This document shows, in pieces, positions 53,008-59,649 of a DNA stretch of 64,000 nt. The stretch's first letter is position 1, and each line of letters starts with the position of its first letter. The notes below the pieces were generated by a model. It was not told the origin of the DNA and did no database searches. It saw nothing but the letters and a program-made list of their open reading frames with translations. The translations under genes and the position numbers were made by a program. Origin of the DNA: Myxococcota bacterium (GTDB lineage Bacteria > Myxococcota_A > UBA796); contig JAQXDW010000151.1 in assembly GCA_029251165.1 (NCBI GenBank), positions 248,001 to 312,000 of the forward strand. The letters are read 5' to 3'.

Positions 53008-53562
53008 TCAGTCCTCGAGGCTGGGCTCTTCAGGTGCCGGTCCGACGACGAACGGCTCGGCGTGAGCCTCGCGCGGGGTGCCGATGCGCCAGGGGAAGCG
53101 CTCCTCCCCGAGCGCGCGCAGATCCGCCAGCAGCTCACCCCAGACCATGCGCTTGCGGCCCGAGAGCTTGCCGGCGAACGTCTCCAGGTTGACCCCATAG
53201 AGGATCTCCAGGGGCTCGCCGTCCTCAAAGCCCGGACGGGGGATGAGCAGCGGCGGGTAGGGCGGGTTGACGGTGCGCTCGTAGACCTCCGACAGCAGGG
53301 TCAGCGCCTCGTCGAAGGTGTAGATGCCGCTCTGCTCCAGGCCGTAGGCCGAGTCGAGGGCGGCATACAGCGCCGCTGGAGCGATGCCTTCGATGGCCAG
53401 CTCCCGGCTGCGGTGGCGGGCCATCCCCACCATTCCCGCGATCAGAGAGAGCCGACGCAGCTGCGCGGCGCGGTTGTTGTCGGTGACCATGTACGACGGC
53501 AGGAGCGTGCCGGTGCTGGACATGGCCGCGTAGAGAGACTGTGTGACTTCAGAGAGCTGCAT
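53008..53562 (-). CDS. Hypothetical protein coupled to the giant gene
   Basis: A 184-residue protein of unknown function. It is helical in the first 100 residues, then has a Pro-rich segment (RTVNPPYPPLLIPRPG). No signal peptide is visible. The start ATG 53562 follows GGAGG with 9-base spacing inside the end of the giant gene, and the giant gene's stop is at 53565-53567, so the two are adjacent or coupled. An in-frame GTG at 53571 would lengthen it by three codons. It might be a chaperone or immunity partner for the large protein, but nothing in the sequence proves it. Confidence 0.72.
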   Translation of the reverse strand: MQLSEVTQSLYAAMSSTGTLLPSYMVTDNNRAAQLRRLSLIAGMVGMARHRSRELAIEGIAPAALYAALDSAYGLEQSGIYTFDEALTLLSEVYERTVNPPYPPLLIPRPGFEDGEPLEILYGVNLETFAGKLSGRKRMVWGELLADLRALGEERFPWRIGTPREAHAEPFVVGPAPEEPSLED

Positions 53563-53564
53563 GG

Positions 53565-56500
53565 CTACCACCTCCGCTTGGCGGACTCAGAGAGCATGGT
53601 TGAGAAGCTGGAGAGCATCACAAACTGATCGCGGGGATCATCCGAGTAATTGTATCGCTTTGCGGAACATTTCTTGCTCTTCGGATCGTCGGGATCGTCC
53701 GTGACCTCGCCGTCCCAGCCGCTGGCCAGGGCATTGACCGGGACGAAATACGAGGCATCGGTGGCGTTGGCAGAGCCTCGCTTCTGGCTGCCGATGGCGC
53801 CGCCGCCGACGCTGTCGACGTCATCCTCGGTGTCGGTCACCCGGTTGTCCCGCTCGGTGTTGCTGGGCATGATGAGCACGTTCTCTTCGTTCAGGTCGCC
53901 CTCACCATGCTTGATGGACATGCCGGACTTCATGAAGTCGCTGGTGTCCGCGCTGGCCCGCCGGATCTTGTCGAGGGCGGCTTGATAGTCGGGGTGATCG
54001 CTGAGCTTGCCCCAGTTGTTGATCGCGATGCGGGTCTCGTTGGGCAGCTCCTTCCAGGCGGACTCAGCGGATCGCTCCTCGAAGTCCTTCTCAGCCGCCT
54101 TGAGCGCCGTGTCGATCTCATCCGGGGTCTTGCCCTCCCCCTTGAGCGTGTCGGTCAGCGCCGTCTTCAGCTCCTCGGTAATCTCCTCGATGCGCGCCCA
54201 GTAAGTGGCCAGCCCTGCTGAGCGAAGCTGCGCGAGCTTCTCGCCGGTCATCTCCGCGCCGCCCAGCTCGCGGGCGATCTCATCGAACGCCTCGGTCGCC
54301 TCACCGGCGGTCTGCTTGAGCGCGAGCAGCGCCTTGAGCTTCGGGTCGTCTGCGCCCTTTCCGGCAGCCGTCAGCTTCTCGATGATGCCGTCGAGTCCAC
54401 GCTCCATGGCGGCAGTGTTGATCGGAAATTCCTGGACCCGATCGTTGTTCCAGGCTGAGGATGACGCCGCGTTCTCGACGAGGTTCATCCGACAGCGGGC
54501 GACGTCATCACAGGAGATCTCCACCCCATCGATGCTCGGGGTCCCCCAGGCCTGCACGTAGTTGACGTGTCCGTTGTCCGAGCTGAAGCCCATGCTGACG
54601 GAGCAGGCGCCGCCGTCATCCTGACAGCGCTTGAGCTTGTCGAGCACCGCCTTGCGGCGCTGGGCGAAGGCCTTCTTGTAGGCCGCGGTCTCGATCTTCT
54701 GGCCGTCCGCATCGGTCTTGATCTTGCCGTCGACGTCCTTGTACTTGTCGGGCATCGCGCTGGAGAAGGAGCCATACTCGGAGGTCTTCTGCTCGCTGTA
54801 GACCATGGTGGCGACGACGTCAGCGCTGGGACCGTAGAGGAGCCCGGAGTCCTTGCCCATGGTCTTCAGCCCCTTGTCGAGGCCGACCGCGATGAGGCCG
54901 GGCCCGAGGGACTTCATGAGCTGGATGTTGTTCATCGAGGAGGGATCCTTGAAGAAGTCCATCATGTGCTTCTTGCCGCCCCGGTACTTGTCCTCTCGGT
55001 TGGTCTGCTCCAGGTACTCCTGGATGTCCGCCGGGCGAACCTTGACGTCCATGACCCAGCCCTTGTCCGGATCATCCCGGCAGCCCAGGTCCGCGAGGAT
55101 CTCGCGCTCGGACTTCCCGGTCTGCTTGGCGAGCCCAGAGACCTTCTTCACCAGCCAGCCGCCGCTGTAGTTGCCCTTCGAGCCGTCGAAGGCGGACTTC
55201 GGGATCGGGAAGGTCATGTCGAGGAACGGCCCGGACTCATCGCTGTGGACCACCATGCGATCGACAATGGACTCCTTGAGGGTCAGCACCCGCTTCAGTC
55301 CCGTCTTGCGGTCGTCCAGCTTGTCCTCGACGGCACCGAGCGCCTCGCCGTAGGCCGCATCCTGCTTCAGCTTGTACGCTCGTCGCAGCGTGATCTGGCC
55401 CTTCTCGATGGTCTTGAGCTGCGCGTTGAGGTCGACGAGGGACATCCCAGACGATTCGGCGTTCTCCAGCTCCTTGACGGTGGCCTCGGTGGACCTGAGC
55501 TCTTCTGTGAGGATCGTCAGGCTGGCCTCATACTCGGCGATCTGCGTCTTGAGCGTCGCGTGATCCGCGTCCGGATCCGCGTGCTCCTCGCGGAGCCGGG
55601 CCAGCTCGGTGGAGATGTTGGTGTGCTGGGAGCGGACGACCACCAGCTTCTCGGTGGCCGCGCTCAGCTTGGGGCGGCCCGTGATCATCTCCCGACGCTT
55701 CTCAAGGAGGCTCTGCTGCTCTGCCCAGGCCGCGTTGCTGGCGGTGTAGAATTCCGCCTCGGTCTCCATCCACTCCGGGCTGGTGAACAGCTTCTCCTTC
55801 GCCTCGTCTCGCTGGGCCTCTGCGTCCTTGACGAGCCGCTCGACCTCCGCGATCTGCTCTGCGATGGCCGCGCGACGCTCCTCGGTCATCGCGCCGGTGG
55901 TGAACATCTGCTCCAGCTTCTGGCTGGCCTTGCGCAGCTCCGGTCCGCCGTCGTGAAGCAGGTCGAAGCCGTCCCGAGCAGCCTGAGAGACCCCGCAGAG
56001 GGCAGCGCAGAAGTAGGACGTCGGGGCGCACTTGCCGAACGCGCCGGTGTCGTTGCCCTCGGTGATGACCTCGGTCTGACCGATGTCCAGGATCTCGCAC
56101 TCGGCGATGCTCTTCAGGGCAGACTTGAGCTGGTCGATGACGGACTTCTGCAGCCCGAGCTTCCGGGCAATCTGCTTGACCTGCTTGCAGGCGTTGGTGA
56201 TCGACCGCTTCTCGACGCCGGGCTGGGTGAGGAGCTTGCGGAGCTGCTCAGCGGTGTCAGACAGCTGCGGGAGCTTGCTGATGGTGTCGAGGGCGCCTCG
56301 GATGTTGCCGTTGCCGATGCGAACGGAGTTGACGGTGCCGTTGCTCTGGCGAAGGAAGACCTTCTGGGTGTCGGGGATCGGCTTGAGCAGATCTCCGAGG
56401 GGCTCGGTGGCGTTCTCGGTCCAGGCGTTCATCGCGGTGGTCATCACCACGGTCTCCATCGAGCCGATCGCTTGCTCACGCGCGAGCCGGAGTCCCTCCT

Positions 56501-58520
56501 CCGTGGAGAGGTCCAGCGCCTCACCGTCCGCTCCCAGGGGAAGCGCGCCGTCTTCATCAGCCAGCAGGGTGCGCAGGGCGCCCTCGGGGATGTCGTTGAC
56601 CAGCGGAACCAGCTCGTCCTTGCCGGGCATGGTGTTGATCAGCGCGGGCCGGAAGCCGTCTTGATACGCCCAGGTCAGGCTGCCGGCGTTGTCCCAGTAG
56701 CCGAGCTTGATGTTGATGGGGTGCGCCTTGTATGCCGCGATCAGGCCAGCCTTGTCTCCCGGTGCGACCCCGAGTCCGGAGCGAGACCACTCCTCATCGG
56801 CCAGGCCGCTGTAGAGCCAGTCGGTCACAGCAGCCGTGCTCCCGGCATCGAGCAGTGCCTGCATCTTCGTGGTGTCGCAGGGGATGTCGAGCTTTCGCTC
56901 GATCGGCTTGCTGCACCCCTTCCAGGACAGCTCGACGTAGTAGTTGTTCTGCGTTCGCTCTGGGAGATCGTTGACCTTCAGCGCGAGGAAGGCCCACTCC
57001 TCGACGCCAAGTGCGCCGGTGTTGTCGTGCCAGCGCAGGCCCGCCTCATCGACCCCGCCGATCTCCAGGTCCACGAACTGCATCTTGTACTGCAAGAAGG
57101 TCATGTCACTGGTGATGAGGCCGCTGACCTGATCGAGCCGCCAGGCGTCCTTGAGGGTGTCGTTGAGGGCGGCAAATTCCGCGCCCTCGACGTGGTTCAT
57201 GGCCTGAACGACCTGAAGAAAGGTCTGCGGCGGCGTCGAGCCTGGGACGATGTCCTCGCGGCGGTCGAACATGAGGCTGTCGCCCGAGGCCACCTGCCGA
57301 CGGTCGATGAGCTGGGAGAAGGTTCCATCCTCCCGGGCGGACAGCGCCAGCTTCGCGCCCCGCTCTCCGGCAGCGGGGTTGGCCATGTGGAGGTCGAAGC
57401 CTTTCTTCGCGGCGTTGACCATCAGCTTCGCGATCCGTGCACGGAGCTTCGGGCTGATGACCCCGTTCTCCAGCAGGGACGCCTTGAGGTGGAGCGCGCC
57501 GTCCGTGAAGACAAACGCCTTGTGCAGCCCGCTCTCCGCCAAGAGCGCCTCGGTCATCTCCAGCGCAGCCCCGTCACTGGCCCTGGACAGAGAGAAGTCG
57601 TCTGCGGACAGCACTGGCATGAGCTGGGTGTCGGAGCGGCGAAACATCTCCTGCTGCTGGAGGAGGAAGTAGCTGACGCCACGGACCGCCTGCTCCGGGG
57701 TCGCGCTGAGGGCATCGCTGAGGTTGGCCTCGCGCAGCTCTTCGGCAATTGCTGCAGACAGCGTCGTGTCGTCTTCATCGCTGGCTCCCCCCTCCGTCCA
57801 CGCACGCCAGCCCTCCAGCTCGTCACGCCACAGCGCGATGGTCTTGCTGAGGATGGTGGTCTCGAGGACCGTCATCTCGGCCGCCTCTGATGCCGCCTCG
57901 TCTTCGCCGCCGGAGAATCGGGCCGCCTCCAGGGACTTGTCCAGCGCCTGGAGACAGCGCTCGACCAAGGCCTCCTCTGCGAGGCTGTGCTTCGTCAGCG
58001 CCTCGTCGTCTGTGATCGCTGCGCCGGTCTCTCGCGAGAGGCTGTAGGCCCCCAGCAGCTCGGTGAGCTGGCCGATGTAGTGCTCAGCAGACTGGAGCGT
58101 CGATGCGGCCGCCTCTGCATCCAGAGCCTTGCCGTCTTTCAGCACGCTGGCGGGACCGATGAGCCGCTTGAACTTCTTGAGCGAGCGGGCGAGCTGGCCT
58201 GCACCGATGCCCTTCTTGATCTGGACGGAGAACGTGAGGACGCTGTCGGCGCTACGGCTGACCGTGCCGGAGCACATCCGCGCCTTCTTGGTCAGCTGAT
58301 AGCTCTCGTCACCAAACGGCTCCAGGGTGCGGTTGAGCTTCTTGACGTTGTTGAACTTCGCCGACGTCTTGATCTTCCGATCGATGTGGAGGATCTCCTG
58401 GTTGTCGGTGTCCAGTGACTTGTCGAGGGCGAAGTAGAACGCACGCGCATCCTGAGCATCCCCTGTGTGCACGACACGGTTTGCATTTTTCTTCAGAAGG
58501 ATGTTGTGCTTTGGATGCAT
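53565..58520 (-). CDS. Giant protein (1651 aa) with possible cysteine-protease core and coiled-coil insertion
   Basis: No family was recognised with confidence. The N-terminal 800 residues are helical and mixed. At residues 829-845, GKCAPTSYFCAALCG looks like the nucleophile helix of a papain-like or C39-like cysteine protease (Cys831). At 1316-1326, NGHVNYVQAWGT looks like the matching His strand (His1318). Between them a long charged helical region (about 880-1090, LEQMFTTGAMTEERR through AEYEASLTILTEELRS) is predicted to be coiled coil. The C-terminus has Asp-rich and basic parts and ends SESAKRRW. No Sec signal or membrane segment is visible. GAGGG lies 6 bases before the ATG. Lysine use is higher than in neighbouring genes. 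Confidence 0.8.
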   Translation of the reverse strand: MHPKHNILLKKNANRVVHTGDAQDARAFYFALDKSLDTDNQEILHIDRKIKTSAKFNNVKKLNRTLEPFGDESYQLTKKARMCSGTVSRSADSVLTFSVQIKKGIGAGQLARSLKKFKRLIGPASVLKDGKALDAEAAASTLQSAEHYIGQLTELLGAYSLSRETGAAITDDEALTKHSLAEEALVERCLQALDKSLEAARFSGGEDEAASEAAEMTVLETTILSKTIALWRDELEGWRAWTEGGASDEDDTTLSAAIAEELREANLSDALSATPEQAVRGVSYFLLQQQEMFRRSDTQLMPVLSADDFSLSRASDGAALEMTEALLAESGLHKAFVFTDGALHLKASLLENGVISPKLRARIAKLMVNAAKKGFDLHMANPAAGERGAKLALSAREDGTFSQLIDRRQVASGDSLMFDRREDIVPGSTPPQTFLQVVQAMNHVEGAEFAALNDTLKDAWRLDQVSGLITSDMTFLQYKMQFVDLEIGGVDEAGLRWHDNTGALGVEEWAFLALKVNDLPERTQNNYYVELSWKGCSKPIERKLDIPCDTTKMQALLDAGSTAAVTDWLYSGLADEEWSRSGLGVAPGDKAGLIAAYKAHPINIKLGYWDNAGSLTWAYQDGFRPALINTMPGKDELVPLVNDIPEGALRTLLADEDGALPLGADGEALDLSTEEGLRLAREQAIGSMETVVMTTAMNAWTENATEPLGDLLKPIPDTQKVFLRQSNGTVNSVRIGNGNIRGALDTISKLPQLSDTAEQLRKLLTQPGVEKRSITNACKQVKQIARKLGLQKSVIDQLKSALKSIAECEILDIGQTEVITEGNDTGAFGKCAPTSYFCAALCGVSQAARDGFDLLHDGGPELRKASQKLEQMFTTGAMTEERRAAIAEQIAEVERLVKDAEAQRDEAKEKLFTSPEWMETEAEFYTASNAAWAEQQSLLEKRREMITGRPKLSAATEKLVVVRSQHTNISTELARLREEHADPDADHATLKTQIAEYEASLTILTEELRSTEATVKELENAESSGMSLVDLNAQLKTIEKGQITLRRAYKLKQDAAYGEALGAVEDKLDDRKTGLKRVLTLKESIVDRMVVHSDESGPFLDMTFPIPKSAFDGSKGNYSGGWLVKKVSGLAKQTGKSEREILADLGCRDDPDKGWVMDVKVRPADIQEYLEQTNREDKYRGGKKHMMDFFKDPSSMNNIQLMKSLGPGLIAVGLDKGLKTMGKDSGLLYGPSADVVATMVYSEQKTSEYGSFSSAMPDKYKDVDGKIKTDADGQKIETAAYKKAFAQRRKAVLDKLKRCQDDGGACSVSMGFSSDNGHVNYVQAWGTPSIDGVEISCDDVARCRMNLVENAASSSAWNNDRVQEFPINTAAMERGLDGIIEKLTAAGKGADDPKLKALLALKQTAGEATEAFDEIARELGGAEMTGEKLAQLRSAGLATYWARIEEITEELKTALTDTLKGEGKTPDEIDTALKAAEKDFEERSAESAWKELPNETRIAINNWGKLSDHPDYQAALDKIRRASADTSDFMKSGMSIKHGEGDLNEENVLIMPSNTERDNRVTDTEDDVDSVGGGAIGSQKRGSANATDASYFVPVNALASGWDGEVTDDPDDPKSKKCSAKRYNYSDDPRDQFVMLSSFSTMLSESAKRRW

Positions 58521-59002
58521 GAGACGCCCTCGCCAGATGGAGAGGATACCGTCTTTAGAGGCTCATGCTTGGTTCATCAGACGCGACGACTGTGGCATCG
58601 GAGCACCCGCTCTGCCGAAGACCCCATGCATCGGCAGATTAGTGTGAGCTTTCGACAGTAAATATAGAACGCTGTGCTCCTGTTCAGGGGGCGTACAGGA
58701 CAGCAGGCCGGCTGCTCTGAGGCGGTGTTCTTTCACATCGACACCGCTCGACACACTCATGCTGCTTGAGCATCCAGCGACGGACCTCCCGCGCGCGGTC
58801 TGGACCGTGACCGTCGCTCCGCCAGCGGGAAAGAAGCACAACAAGCCACGGCACACACCCAGGCTCCTCAGGCGACCAACGCTCTGACAATCTTTCACGA
58901 ATTCACAGCCTGACAAGACTAATTCCACCGCATAAACCACTCGACATGGTCATACCGTATAGTGGTGTGTGCGCCGTAGATGGCGAACATGGAGGACCCA
59001 AA
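58521..59002. other. Intergenic region between the giant gene and the cytochrome c gene
   Basis: No convincing gene is seen in these 480 bases. The minus-strand frame at 58563-58940 has no ribosome site. A TATAGT element lies at 58958-58963 on the plus strand and GGAGG at 58991-58995, both serving the cytochrome gene. A locally AT-rich patch (cagtaaatatagaac) is near 58650-58670. Confidence 0.45.
58958..58995 (+). promoter_or_regulatory. -10 element and ribosome site of the cytochrome c lipoprotein
   Basis: TATAGT at 58958-58963 and GGAGG at 58991-58995, which is 7 bases before ATG 59003. The upstream ATG at 58946 lies before the promoter, so 59003 is the start. Here the -10 is followed by a leader with a Shine-Dalgarno, in contrast to the leaderless genes. 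Confidence 0.5.
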
Positions 59003-59410
59003 ATGCTGAAGAACCTGATCGTGCTGCTGACATTCTCTGCAGCCCTGACGGCCTGTGATGGAAAAGACGACACTGGCTCTGCTGAAGAAGCGGACACCGA
59101 CACCGACGCAGACACCGACGCAGACACCGATGCGGACACCGATGCGGACACCGATGCGGACACCGATGCGGACACCGACGCAGACACCGACGCAGAAGGT
59201 GGCAAGATCTTCCAGGCGACCTGCGCGAACTGCCACGGTCCCAACGGAAACGACGGAAACGCGGCAGACCTGACCGCAGCGATTCCAGCCCTCACCGACG
59301 CGGTGCTGATCGATCTGATCGTGGAGGGCTCTGGCTACATGCCCCCTCAGGCCATCTCTAAGGATGAGATGCCCAGCCTCATCGGCTACCTGCGCGCCAC
59401 CTTTCCCTGA
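59003..59410 (+). CDS. Class I cytochrome c lipoprotein with (DADT)n linker
   Basis: A 135-residue lipoprotein (lipobox LTAC, Cys16). A linker of about 35 residues of repeated Asp-Ala-Asp-Thr separates the anchor from a mono-heme cytochrome c domain: heme motif CANCH with ATCANCHGPNG, and a likely axial Met in GSGYMPP. It should carry electrons at the envelope, its linker giving reach from the membrane. The domain is about 70 residues, the normal minimal size. The same kind of linker occurs in two unrelated lipoproteins in this window. Confidence 0.88.
   Translation: MLKNLIVLLTFSAALTACDGKDDTGSAEEADTDTDADTDADTDADTDADTDADTDADTDADTDAEGGKIFQATCANCHGPNGNDGNAADLTAAIPALTDAVLIDLIVEGSGYMPPQAISKDEMPSLIGYLRATFP
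59090..59194 (+). repeat. Asp/Thr codon repeat encoding a DADTD linker
   Basis: Tandem units of the type gcagacaccgac and gcggacaccgat (12 bases, four codons), the third of three such arrays. Confidence 0.85.
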
Positions 59411-59472
59411 GGGCGCTGGCCCCTGAAGGCGCTGGTCCCTGGGGGCGCTGGTCCCTGAGGGCGCTGGTCCCC
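59409..59472. repeat. Four tandem 16-base repeats at the 3' end of the cytochrome gene
   Basis: Units at 59409-59424, 59425-59440, 59441-59456 and 59457-59472 follow G(A/G)(G/A)GGCGCTGG(C/T)CCC(T/C) with 1-3 differences. The first unit begins inside the TGA stop codon. The repeat length of 16 is not a multiple of three, so it is not a coding repeat. Confidence 0.8.
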
Positions 59473-59636
59473 GGGGCGACCGCAGCGTGCTGCTGCGATG
59501 CGGGCCGTCTCTGCGGTGCGCTCGGTGGCCGCGCCTCTCTGGCGCTGACGCCAGGCGGTGTCGTGCGTGACTGCGGTCGGGGTGGCGCCGTCTGTGTACC
59601 GGTAAATGGACCATAGGCGACCCACACGCCACACGA

Positions 59637-59649
59637 TACCCTGCTGATC
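59637..59649 (+). promoter_or_regulatory. Predicted -10 element, leaderless architecture
   Basis: TACCCT at 59637-59642 is followed by 7 bases and ATG 59650. Confidence 0.4.

Noticed and set aside
54567-57890. 1107-codon plus-strand frame opposite the giant gene
   Set aside because: Leu/Arg/Val-rich shadow; the minus frame has a ribosome site, balanced composition and motif-like segments.
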